Below, one piece after another: positions 54,001 to 60,944 of a DNA stretch of 64,000 nt. Numbering within the stretch: the first letter of the stretch is position 1; every line of letters begins with the position of its first letter. Location of the stretch: positions 1 through 64,000 of the IMG/VR virus record IMGVR_UViG_3300013014_000020; one strand, given 5' to 3'. The DNA comes from a virus. The position numbers and the translations under genes were made by a program. The notes beneath the pieces are model-generated. The model saw nothing but the letters and a program-made list of their open reading frames with translations, was not told the DNA's origin and made no database searches.

Positions 54001-56294
54001 TTTTGATATTCATAAAGTTGATTAACAGGAATTGTATTAAATTTAGCGGCTAAATCATATAAATCATATTTCACACAACCAGCAAAAAATGAATCCATAA
54101 TAGAGTCAACTTGTTCTGGTGAAAACTTATCTAATTGTTTTCTAATAATTGTGTTCATCATAGACGGATGATCAACAACAATTTTCCAAGCTATTGAACC
54201 GGTTCTTGTCGTGTTTTTATATGTATGTATTGGTTCTGGTCTACCAAGGAACGATGTTGGGTTCCAGTTAGCTGTTGATGAATCACTAAAAGTTAAATCG
54301 TATGGTGGGAACCACATAATTCTTCCTCCGTTTGGTCCTCTTTCACACACTGGTAAATCATCATATGTAAAACCTGGTTGACTTGATGTCCTCCAAGCAA
54401 GATTTTCCAAAGAAAACATATATTTTTTAACTTTTTGATCAAATATATTTGTTGATCCAGGATTTCTTAATGGCGCAATGTTTAAATTATATGTGTTATC
54501 TAACACTGAATAGTCAAATTTTCTACCGGCAATTGTAATACCATCTGTTTTTTGTAAATCACCATAAGTAAAATACGGTGTATCCTTTTGGAAAACTCTA
54601 CAATATTCTCTTCCAACTTCCGAACCTTCAATTCCTATTGTTTCTGAATCGGTTACACTATCATAATAAGCAATTACTTGTGAACCTTTCGTCATTTCTT
54701 TGTATCCATCATTAAAGACTTTGGATACTTGATTAATTGCATTTCCTACGTGTTGTAATCTTTTTGCACCAGTAACATTATCGGCAGCATTAATTAATCT
54801 TTGTGTATTATCTAAAATGGAACCACCTTTAAATTCAAAACCGGTTGATTCTGTATCTGCGTTAAATTCTCCTTTAACTGCGTCAAATTGTTTATCTTGT
54901 GGTTGTACTGGGTCACCGCCAGGTGCAACCTTGAATCCTAAGTTATCTTTATATTTTGGTGAAACCCAAGTAAATTGTCCTGTTATTCCACCTTGGTTTG
55001 AATATGATTTTCCGGCTAAACCAAATTTAATTTTATCTTCATTTCCTTCGTAAAGTTTACCTAAACTATCAGGACCATAAACTAGACTTGGTTGTTGATT
55101 TCCAAATCTATCAGTAGGAATTTCATTTGCGGGTGAATTTATTGTTGATGGATCGGCTTGACTACTACCAACGTAATACCCACTACCACCGTCCTCTGTG
55201 TTTCCACCTAAAAGATTATTAATAGCATCTGTAACGCCAAGTATTAATCCTTTATCATAATTTGGTCTATAGATGTTATACTGAATACTTCTAAATAATA
55301 CAGATTTTTGTCCGTAACCGGTATTCTCTAAAAATAAAACCGAAGGGTTTTTGTAATTTGGTAATAACGAACCTAATGCACCACCAGTTAAATTATTTAC
55401 AACGTTAAGAGCTCCTTGTGTTTGATCATTTTGACCTTGTAATGGTTTTGTAAAATAATCACCAGGAATCAATGATACTGGAAAATAAGTACCGCTTAGT
55501 CTGTTTGCAAAAGAAACGGCGGCTAATAACGGATTTTGCGGAATTGTAATTTTCCAATTTTTATTAATTAGTGGTTGTTGACCGCTTGCAACAAGTGACG
55601 CTTCAAATGGATCTTGTAATGAATCTAAATTTACAATACTATTAATTGTATTGTTAACCTCATCTGCAATTCTTTTTTCAAAAGCTTCTTTTAATTTTTT
55701 CGCACCAATTTGTGCTAGTAATGAATCTTGTGATAGTGGTCCTGGTGTTCCCGTTGGATTTGAAGATGATAATATTTCAAAAGGACTATATATTGAATAT
55801 AAAAAATTAATTGGTACTGATTGAAATACACTACCATTAGATGTTGCATATGGTGAAAAGTATTGTAAGTTATTAAAATTATCAGTAATAATTACTAAAT
55901 CTTTATAACCACTTTCTGGTCCATAAACATTTTTTATGTATGCCGAATCAATATAAAATTCATTAACTAAATCTATTTCTGCGTTGTCTTGTCCGTATTC
56001 ACCTTGATTTGGTGTTACTGGTAATGGCTCACCATCAGTTGATATAATATTGTTATAACCACCTTCTGGTCCATATTCATTTAATGTATAAAGTTGGTTT
56101 GCTTGTACTGTAGTCCCAATTAAATCATTCGGCGAATTAATGACTGAACTATCATTCATTGGTGATACTTCGTAATTTACATTTCCAGATGGTGGGCTAT
56201 AAGCCCCTGGGACATTATAGGGTGTTAAATTCCTGCCCATTAGGATATTCCTAAATGTAGCTGTTGAATTAAACGATAATGAACTTTCAGACAT
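51081..56294 (-). CDS. giant tail/baseplate protein with OmpA-like and small Cys-knot-like modules
   Basis: A 1737-residue protein. The N-terminal 850 residues are Asn/Ser-rich and beta-rich. Residues about 900-975 resemble an OmpA-type peptidoglycan-binding domain, with TVVLELQGSASAP followed by YNNNLSQRRNDSVKKWF. A Pro-rich linker (about 1050-1080) leads to a four-Cys module (YKCVNGICIE, then DCENNCG). The remainder is alpha/beta with a charged coiled C-terminus ending in Asn/Asp repeats. In gene order it lies between tape measure and LysM protein, where T4 has gp48/gp54-type tube-baseplate junction genes. The OmpA-like part could bind the cell wall during infection. Confidence 0.7.
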   Translation of the reverse strand: MSESSLSFNSTATFRNILMGRNLTPYNVPGAYSPPSGNVNYEVSPMNDSSVINSPNDLIGTTVQANQLYTLNEYGPEGGYNNIISTDGEPLPVTPNQGEYGQDNAEIDLVNEFYIDSAYIKNVYGPESGYKDLVIITDNFNNLQYFSPYATSNGSVFQSVPINFLYSIYSPFEILSSSNPTGTPGPLSQDSLLAQIGAKKLKEAFEKRIADEVNNTINSIVNLDSLQDPFEASLVASGQQPLINKNWKITIPQNPLLAAVSFANRLSGTYFPVSLIPGDYFTKPLQGQNDQTQGALNVVNNLTGGALGSLLPNYKNPSVLFLENTGYGQKSVLFRSIQYNIYRPNYDKGLILGVTDAINNLLGGNTEDGGSGYYVGSSQADPSTINSPANEIPTDRFGNQQPSLVYGPDSLGKLYEGNEDKIKFGLAGKSYSNQGGITGQFTWVSPKYKDNLGFKVAPGGDPVQPQDKQFDAVKGEFNADTESTGFEFKGGSILDNTQRLINAADNVTGAKRLQHVGNAINQVSKVFNDGYKEMTKGSQVIAYYDSVTDSETIGIEGSEVGREYCRVFQKDTPYFTYGDLQKTDGITIAGRKFDYSVLDNTYNLNIAPLRNPGSTNIFDQKVKKYMFSLENLAWRTSSQPGFTYDDLPVCERGPNGGRIMWFPPYDLTFSDSSTANWNPTSFLGRPEPIHTYKNTTRTGSIAWKIVVDHPSMMNTIIRKQLDKFSPEQVDSIMDSFFAGCVKYDLYDLAAKFNTIPVNQLYEYQKLLADPRLTDEEKYGVLDEIPVNPEPQIDASSGGGDNPIIANTGNAVNVSENNSNSTSNTNAVPNKEQEITNTELTEWEGYAFYFDNDYPFGSGSWETTVPNSQDYQYWYDVYLGRKTVYNTSSAPLKVSSGGDVFTRAEVIPFFDQVIIGNFKKIKDELLPKLKEIIIDQGGTVVLELQGSASAPASVGYNNNLSQRRNDSVKKWFLKQKLGNDTMATLQSQGKVKFKYTASGEQYIIPQTNNGAGKGVNCTNNIKDVNLNAVTNNSQWYSVPAMVCRRVGINKISVTKPKPPPTPAPSPIPPTPSPSPIPITPQVNKRYKCVNGICIETDDPTAPFSGLTDCENNCGDPPIEDVVVTPVTTRPIDPAKKLKEGISKKVLRFLFSECDYFDLIKEDQPMVLASIQDKIKYFHPAFHSTTPEGLNSRLTFLNQCVRPGETIPVIGPDGKPKYNDARNTSFGTPPILVLRVGDFYHTKIVPTQLQITYDPLIYDINPEGIGVQPMIAKVSLSFDFIGGHGLAEPVAQLQNALSFNFYANTEIYDDRAVATDQSGKKNDEDFAKKLLSVKETPPPPIQTTSADVPDIINNNGGSTIGKILSTISFDNGEYEEGEIEYTDIFKELSDNTKNYFITIFDQLKTVNNVTNYGFIQYLYKNVKYFSGTLAQYDPDKVLTEIFGKPTKVEDDVENIIRQARNDVKDDKNPIILKVKKSTNGYPDSAIRQLKNKLIDIITERLDELNEALIGPQNEITKYQENYVQTFRKLDLVNHKVDGFKLDTGKYVVYNLQPPTPSPNPTPFELVAENYQTNIGYRLDEYLSGLTLNKVLDEEVVTEDYSFVPILRLEFDTVEDERFYLCMSNIFTDDAKYQPFVESLMTELVKKNTLMEEDIRNVCEELKTLFIKEKNAETKILTDFETSPTYQTFKNYKIEPFETKMKYSTEKDNNYKDNEKLLKKTYSDNNINNDNNFNDKITFN

Positions 56295-56306
56295 TAATTT
56301 TAATTT

Positions 56307-56318
56307 TATTTATAAATA
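56307..56318 (-). promoter_or_regulatory. candidate late promoter (TATTTATAAATA)
   Basis: The palindromic element, 12 bases before the ATG at 56294, in the 60-base gap after the tape-measure gene. A second partial copy (TTATTTATAA) lies a few bases further upstream. Confidence 0.5.
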
Positions 56319-56354
56319 GATTATAAATAATTTTTTTGAAATGTAATTAAGAGT

Positions 56355-58385
56355 TTATTGTGGTTTGTACCAGGCTGGTATTAAATTATTATTGGTTTGG
56401 ATGTCATTAATCTTTTTAATAAACTCAGCCATTTTACTTGGGTCTTTGTAATATTCAGTGATAGCATTACTCATTAAAGTTGTTAATGCGTCATTTCTTA
56501 TTGCAGGATCCATTGTAACATTAATATCAATCTTATTTGTTAAATCAATTTTAGACTCTGCTGGTTTGTTTTGAGTGCTTGATGGTGTTGTGTTGTTCAC
56601 AACGCTATTTGAACTAACCGCATTATTCGAATTGTTTATTGCGGTATTGCTTACACTACTTGTAGATTTTGTATTTTCTTTTCTGAATAATGTTTCTAAT
56701 TCTGGTGAATTAGTTTTAAAATCTGTACCCATTTGTTCAAAAAATTGGTCACTTGTAATTGTACTATAAGCTTTACCTAATGTTTCAAGTGTTGATGATG
56801 CCAAATCTTTTAAGTCTTCGACACTACTCACATTTTTTATTTTCTTATACAGAGTTTCAACTTCAGTTGTTACTCCAGCAACTCTATCACCAATAACACC
56901 TAATCCAACTCTTATGTTTTCAGATTCCCTATATTCATCTTTTACGATTCCTTTTGGTGATTCTGGAGCTTCAAATCCAGCTTTTCTAACACCAGTTGTT
57001 ATTGCCTCATATCCAGTTTGCATTAATGAAGTTGTTGCAGCTCCAAAACCCATAGCAGTCAATGTTGCTGATATTTTAGCGTCAATTGATTGTAAAGAAG
57101 AAAGTTGGTCAATTGCAAGTTCCTCCATAGATTTTCCTTGTAATTCTTGAGATTCTTTTAAAGATTGTATTTCGTTAACTTGTAAATCTGTAACTTCTTT
57201 CATTACATATTCTCCAGTCCATTTATCTTTTTTACCAGTTTTTTCGTCTACCACAAATTGTTTAACCTTAACTTCAGCAATACCTTGTTTATTAATTTGA
57301 GCCATAGTTGCAATCATTTCCCTATCTTCTTTTGATGTTCCAGGTGAAAATTTGATTTGTTTCATTTTATAATCTAAATTTGCGGCATTTAAAGACATTT
57401 TTGCTAGTTCACCACTCGTCATACCTAAAGCTTCTGCAACTTCTCTTAATCTTCTTTTTTCTCCGGGCATAATTTGAAACTCACCCAGATTTTTATTAAA
57501 ACTTACAAAATCTTTTGACATTTTTACAATTTGATTTTGTAGTTCAGTTGGGTCATTTGCCGATAAATCCATTAACTTTAGTGGGTCTGTTAAAGCACTT
57601 GTTTGAACACCTAATCTTTGTAGAGAGGCTGCCATTTCTATTGCACTTTCTGGGTTAAAGGCTTTTTCTGTAATTTCAAACATTTTACCCATATCTATTC
57701 CGAGTTTAGATGCTTGAACTGACATTTTAGCAAGTCCTTTAACACCACCATCAAAATTATATAAATTCATTACGCCGATATTTTTTGTTACTTTGTCGGC
57801 AACATCCCTCACAATAGCACCAGATTCTTTTGCTACTTTTGTTACATCCATCATTTTGTCGGCAACACCACTTAAATTAACACCAACACCTCTAAATGAT
57901 GATGCTAAGTCTTTCGCACTAACACCGGTTACTTTAGCGGTTGCTGCTAGTTCTGCCATTCGTTCGTCACTAATTGATATGTTAGTACCAAACACAGAAG
58001 ATAAATCAATATATTGTTTTTGAACTTCACCAATTGATAAACCTAGTTCAGCAAACTTTGGGGCACTGTCTGCAATTAATTTTCTAAACTCATCTGCTTT
58101 TTTTGAACCGGTACCTAAGGCTTCATTAATTTTTGCACTTTCTTGATCCAAAAATTTTAATCTAGCTAGATTGCCTTCTAATGATAATAAATCAGTAATA
58201 CTACCCTTAATTGTTTGCATTACGGAACCTACTGTATCTGCAACACCTAAAACACCATTTTTAGCGGCTGTTGTTAATAAGTCTGAATATTTGGTAGCAT
58301 TTTGTAAAGTTGCGGTATTGTTAGCTTCGACTTGGGCTAATTCCAAATCGGCTTTACTTGTTTTGGCGCTTTCATCAAACATCAT
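56355..58385 (-). CDS. tail tape measure protein
   Basis: A 676-residue, largely alpha-helical protein rich in Ala, Lys and Gly, with regions typical of tape measures: LLTTAAKNGVLGVADTVGSV and a TP901-like core (LAATAKVTGVSAKDLASSFR, later LGIDMGKMFEI). The C-terminal 100 residues are Ser/Asn-rich, then basic. The tape measure sets tail length. At roughly 1.5 angstrom per residue it would give a tail of about 100 nm, close to T4 (gp29 is 590 residues). It follows the gp26-like gene and an overlapping out-of-frame ORF, the position of tail assembly chaperones in many phages. Confidence 0.85.
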   Translation of the reverse strand: MMFDESAKTSKADLELAQVEANNTATLQNATKYSDLLTTAAKNGVLGVADTVGSVMQTIKGSITDLLSLEGNLARLKFLDQESAKINEALGTGSKKADEFRKLIADSAPKFAELGLSIGEVQKQYIDLSSVFGTNISISDERMAELAATAKVTGVSAKDLASSFRGVGVNLSGVADKMMDVTKVAKESGAIVRDVADKVTKNIGVMNLYNFDGGVKGLAKMSVQASKLGIDMGKMFEITEKAFNPESAIEMAASLQRLGVQTSALTDPLKLMDLSANDPTELQNQIVKMSKDFVSFNKNLGEFQIMPGEKRRLREVAEALGMTSGELAKMSLNAANLDYKMKQIKFSPGTSKEDREMIATMAQINKQGIAEVKVKQFVVDEKTGKKDKWTGEYVMKEVTDLQVNEIQSLKESQELQGKSMEELAIDQLSSLQSIDAKISATLTAMGFGAATTSLMQTGYEAITTGVRKAGFEAPESPKGIVKDEYRESENIRVGLGVIGDRVAGVTTEVETLYKKIKNVSSVEDLKDLASSTLETLGKAYSTITSDQFFEQMGTDFKTNSPELETLFRKENTKSTSSVSNTAINNSNNAVSSNSVVNNTTPSSTQNKPAESKIDLTNKIDINVTMDPAIRNDALTTLMSNAITEYYKDPSKMAEFIKKINDIQTNNNLIPAWYKPQ

Positions 58386-58402
58386 TGGATTCTAGTTTAT
58401 TG

Positions 58403-58409
58403 ATAAATA
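58403..58409 (-). promoter_or_regulatory. TATTTAT element before the tape measure
   Basis: Minus-strand GTATTTATCAATAAA, 17 bases before the ATG at 58385 and immediately after the stop of the overlapping ORF (58412). It matches the late promoter pattern. Confidence 0.4.
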
Positions 58410-58411
58410 CT

Positions 58412-58591
58412 TTATTGTTGATTTTGTTCTGAAATTTTATCAATAACATACCTTCTGAAATATGTTGGCATAATCAGATAGTCACTATAAGAAAGTTTTA
58501 ACATTCTAGCTAAATAAATGTATTCGTCAATAAGTCTTAACTTATATTGAGAAGAAAGGCCGAAAAAACTCCACCCCAAAAGCAATAGATA
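58412..58591 (-). CDS. out-of-frame overlapping ORF, candidate frameshift extension of the gp26-like protein
   Basis: An open frame in +1 relative to the upstream gp26-like gene, open from 58591 to the TAA at 58412. Its last 44 codons (QYKLRLIDEYIYLARMLKL, then SYSDYLIMPTYFRRYVIDKI) look clearly protein-coding: a helical segment with regular hydrophobics and a MP-x(3)-R(R) element. It has no ATG until residue M of MLKLSY (58504), which would discard half of the conserved-looking segment. The sequence just before it in this frame (GWSFFGLSS) overlaps the 3' end of the gp26-like gene. The likely reading is a fusion made by +1 or -2 frameshifting at TTTTTTC; the alternative is a non-ATG start such as TTG. 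Confidence 0.6.
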   Translation of the reverse strand, partial: YLLLLGWSFFGLSSQYKLRLIDEYIYLARMLKLSYSDYLIMPTYFRRYVIDKISEQNQQ

Positions 58592-59312
58592 CTACTGCTC
58601 TTTCTCCAGACGGGGCTATAACTTCTTTTGATAGATCAAGTCTAGGTTCGTTTTCAAACATAAAGTTTCTAATATACTTGGAATCAGAAATAGGCATTGA
58701 TTCAACAAATTTTGCAATATCACCTTTGTTTGCTTTTCCGTCCAATTCAACAATAAGTTTATTAAGTCTTAATGTAACTGTTGGTTGGATTCTTCCTTGT
58801 GGGTATGACTCTAATGTTCTTTCTATTTCTAGATAATCCCTCATATTTAAAGGTTTTAATTTGACCGTTGATTTACTCCTTGGTAAGGTAACAGTAAATG
58901 TACCGTCACTATCTGGGTTTACTGGATTTTTTTTAATATTTAATTCATCAAGAACAATTGTAGCATCAAATAATTTTCCGGTTTGTGGATCTGGAACTGA
59001 AACGACATATTCTGGTCCAAAAGATGTATTTCTTAAAAAAAGTAATATTGCCTCCAAATCACCGTCTAATAATTCTTCTGGTCTTAAATCTGGTTCATAT
59101 AATTTATTTCTTAATAAAGGTAATATTAATGTTTCTTTAATGGATTTATTGCCGTCCATATTAACCAATATGTTTTCATCAGCAGCCGTTAGATATCCAA
59201 CCTTAACACTTTTCTTTTTATTTGGATAGAAGATTCCTCCAGACGGTAGCGGTACTACATCGTGTGGTAAATTAAAATTCATTTGTCCATAATCATTAAC
59301 ATTAGTTTCCAT
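58542..59312 (-). CDS. T4 gp26-like baseplate/tail assembly protein
   Basis: A 256-residue protein resembling the T4 baseplate family typified by gp26 (Pfam PF12322). It shows LPSGGIFYPN, then VGYLTAADENIL, LLRNKLYEPDLRPEELLDGDLEAILLFLR and a SFGPEYVV segment. The family is needed for baseplate hub or tail assembly and may act as a chaperone. It is located between tail tube and tape measure, the position of lambda G/GT-type chaperones. The last codons include TTT TTT CGG, a possible shift site into the overlapping ORF; CGG is a codon expected to be rare in such an AT-rich genome. The final protein in frame ends FFRPFFSI. Confidence 0.8.
   Translation of the reverse strand: METNVNDYGQMNFNLPHDVVPLPSGGIFYPNKKKSVKVGYLTAADENILVNMDGNKSIKETLILPLLRNKLYEPDLRPEELLDGDLEAILLFLRNTSFGPEYVVSVPDPQTGKLFDATIVLDELNIKKNPVNPDSDGTFTVTLPRSKSTVKLKPLNMRDYLEIERTLESYPQGRIQPTVTLRLNKLIVELDGKANKGDIAKFVESMPISDSKYIRNFMFENEPRLDLSKEVIAPSGERAVVSIAFGVEFFRPFFSI
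58562..58568 (-). promoter_or_regulatory. candidate ribosomal frameshift site (TTTTTTC)
   Basis: The minus strand reads TTT TTT CGG in the gp26-like frame. A +1 slip lets tRNA-Phe re-pair from TTT to TTC before the Arg codon CGG, entering the frame of the 58412-58591 ORF. A -2 slip on the T-run reaches the same frame. No experimental support. Confidence 0.45.
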
Positions 59313-59359
59313 ATTCTTTTTTATTATAAAAATATCTTACTTATGTTTTTTGTAAATAA

Positions 59360-59392
59360 AAAACCCACATAACAAAAAATTATGCGGGTTTT
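59360..59392. terminator. terminator after the tail tube gene
   Basis: A stem of AAAACCC / GGGTTTT, one A-C mismatch, then CATAA / TTATG around a 7-base loop, followed on the minus strand by TTTTATTTAC. It lies 19 bases after the tube stop. It probably gives the tube gene its own abundant transcript. Confidence 0.75.
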
Positions 59393-59411
59393 AAATATCA
59401 TTTGGAGTAAA

Positions 59412-59900
59412 TTAGTATACTAAAATACAACGGTCCATACGAAGTGTTGCCGAAATATCAGCAATTGCATCCTGTGAATAAGATAAAGAACCAAAGTTCA
59501 AGTCTGTCATAAATGTACCTTCTAAAATCCATTTTTCAACAACTACCCCAGTTGGGTCTAACATTTCTAAATCAACATTCTTTTTGTATCCAGCGGCATA
59601 ACCCATACGACCGGTAACTGATTCAGCACATAGACGCATCCATTCCATTAATGCTTGTGATGCAGACGGTCCGATTGGGTCTCTAAATTTAACAGTAATT
59701 GGATCCCAGTTAAATCTACCAGCAACATAAGTTGATGTGTTTAAAAATTGAATTTCAGTTGAACCTACTTTAATTGATGGTCTTGATGCGCTTTCAACGA
59801 ACCACTCGTTAATTCCTAAACTTGAAGGAAACCTAACGATAAACCTGTTCTGCCTTTTTGGTTCATACGGAACTGGCATTTTCATTAATAAATCAGCCAT
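59412..59900 (-). CDS. tail tube protein, T4 gp19-like
   Basis: A 162-residue protein with the gp19/T4-like tube pattern: QNRFIVRFPSSLGI near residues 17-30, SASRPSIKVGSTEIQFLNT, DPITVKFRDPIGPSA (about 66-80) and SQALMEWMRLCAESVTGRMGY, then DLEMLDPTGVVVEKWILEGTF. Gp19 stacks hexameric rings inside the sheath to form the DNA channel. It has the usual length. Two TATTTAT elements are in the 141-base gap upstream and a terminator follows, consistent with high expression. It is separated from the sheath gene by the HAD-like gene. Confidence 0.93.
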   Translation of the reverse strand: MADLLMKMPVPYEPKRQNRFIVRFPSSLGINEWFVESASRPSIKVGSTEIQFLNTSTYVAGRFNWDPITVKFRDPIGPSASQALMEWMRLCAESVTGRMGYAAGYKKNVDLEMLDPTGVVVEKWILEGTFMTDLNFGSLSYSQDAIADISATLRMDRCILVY

Positions 59901-59940
59901 AATTATTTAATTTTTTTTAATTGTTTATTTTCTTTATTTG

Positions 59941-59947
59941 ATAAATA
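59941..59947 (-). promoter_or_regulatory. TATTTAT element upstream of the tail tube gene
   Basis: Minus-strand ATATTTATCAAATAAA, 40 bases before the tube ATG. It leaves room for a normal leader, unlike many other copies. Confidence 0.45.
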
Positions 59948-60006
59948 TATCTTTATGAAAAATTTTTCTATTTACTTTGACTTTTTTTCAAATTATATAT
60001 TCTATT

Positions 60007-60013
60007 ATAAATA
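60007..60013 (-). promoter_or_regulatory. second TATTTAT element upstream of the tail tube gene
   Basis: Minus-strand AGTATTTATAATAG, about 106 bases before the tube ATG, in the longest gene-free gap of the window (59901-60041). Apart from these two elements the gap shows only AT-rich sequence and no ORF. Confidence 0.4.
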
Positions 60014-60041
60014 CTACTTTAATAATTAATATATTAGTTTA

Positions 60042-60875
60042 TTAATATTCTTTCTTTTCTCCTCCTGCTGTTAAATAAGTCTTTAATATATTATCTTTTT
60101 TTTTATCAAAATGTTTTTTCATAGATTCTACATTTCTTACATCATCATCTGAAAATCCAATAAATGGTGTGAAGTAATTACTAATCTTATTTTTCATCAT
60201 AGCTTTTGTTTGCAAATTCCTTGAAGTTAGTTTTACATAATCAACAAACTCTTCCATAGCATTTATTTTTGCTTGCTCAGGATTAGTTGCCGAACCTTCA
60301 CCAAATGAAACTGGGTAAAATCTACACATATCAAGATAAGACTTTATTAATTGATCTTTTGTTAATTTATCTTCATCCGCCAAATTTCTATATTTTAAGA
60401 GGTTTTTTGCTAATAGATTAGAATTAAGACCATGCATATTTTTCTTTATTAAATTATATACCCCTTGTTTTAATATACTTGGTGTATGACCTCTTGCTGT
60501 TACAATTGAAAATATTGAACCGTTATTAACTGCTTCTATAAAATCAGACCAAGCGGGCCCAGTAGGTGCTTTCATTGCGTCTTCCAAGAATTTTTTGTCC
60601 CCAGTAACTCTAAAATCTCTAAAAGGGTCTTCATCAAAGCCCACAATAGTATGTCCCTCATATCCAAAATCTTCATTTCCAATTAAAGTTCTATATTCAG
60701 CAAAATCTTCGGTCGACATACCAACAGATTTGTTGTTATTATCTTTCAAATAAATTTTTGTTGGCATATACATTAGGTTATCATCCCAGTCAAAAGCATA
60801 GTATTTCATAACTGGTGTATGAGCATCATCAATAATTTCATTGATTATTTGTCTAACTAAATTTTTGTAATTCAT
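60042..60875 (-). CDS. HAD-superfamily phosphatase-like protein
   Basis: About 277 residues from the ATG at 60875. A longer start at 60923 would run through the upstream terminator hairpin and is unlikely. HAD motifs are visible: motif I FDWDDNLMYMPT (D29, D31), motif II SIVTARGH (T126), motif III lysine in NPEQAKINAM (K203), and motif IV FSDDDVRNV (D243-D245). The enzyme would remove phosphate from an unknown substrate; polynucleotide 3'-phosphatase is one possibility in T4-like phages. Its N-terminus (MNYKNLVRQIINEIIDD) resembles the targeting-like helices of two other small proteins here, so it may be packaged in the virion. It separates sheath and tube genes. Confidence 0.82.
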   Translation of the reverse strand: MNYKNLVRQIINEIIDDAHTPVMKYYAFDWDDNLMYMPTKIYLKDNNNKSVGMSTEDFAEYRTLIGNEDFGYEGHTIVGFDEDPFRDFRVTGDKKFLEDAMKAPTGPAWSDFIEAVNNGSIFSIVTARGHTPSILKQGVYNLIKKNMHGLNSNLLAKNLLKYRNLADEDKLTKDQLIKSYLDMCRFYPVSFGEGSATNPEQAKINAMEEFVDYVKLTSRNLQTKAMMKNKISNYFTPFIGFSDDDVRNVESMKKHFDKKKDNILKTYLTAGGEKKEY

Positions 60876-60879
60876 ATTA

Positions 60880-60886
60880 ATAAATA
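60880..60886 (-). promoter_or_regulatory. TATTTAT element before the HAD gene
   Basis: Minus-strand AATATTTATTAAT, 4 bases before the ATG at 60875 and just after the sheath terminator. Confidence 0.35.
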
Positions 60887-60896
60887 TTACATAAAA

Positions 60897-60922
60897 TAAA
60901 AAATGGGGATCAATGACCCCCA
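60897..60922 (-). terminator. terminator after the tail sheath gene
   Basis: A TGGGG / CCCCA stem (60904-60908 and 60918-60922) with a 9-base loop, followed on the minus strand by TTTTTTATTTTAT. It begins 23 bases after the sheath stop, ends the sheath transcript, and rules out the longer start of the HAD gene. Confidence 0.7.
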
Positions 60923-60944
60923 CTTTATAATAATCTTTAATTGA

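Noticed and set aside
59901-60041. tRNA or small RNA in the longest gene-free gap.
   Set aside because: The gap is extremely AT-rich with no cloverleaf or stable fold visible.
60876-60923. A longer N-terminus for the HAD-like protein starting at 60923.
   Set aside because: The extra 16 codons run through the sheath terminator; the ATG at 60875 gives an N-terminus like other targeting-like helices.
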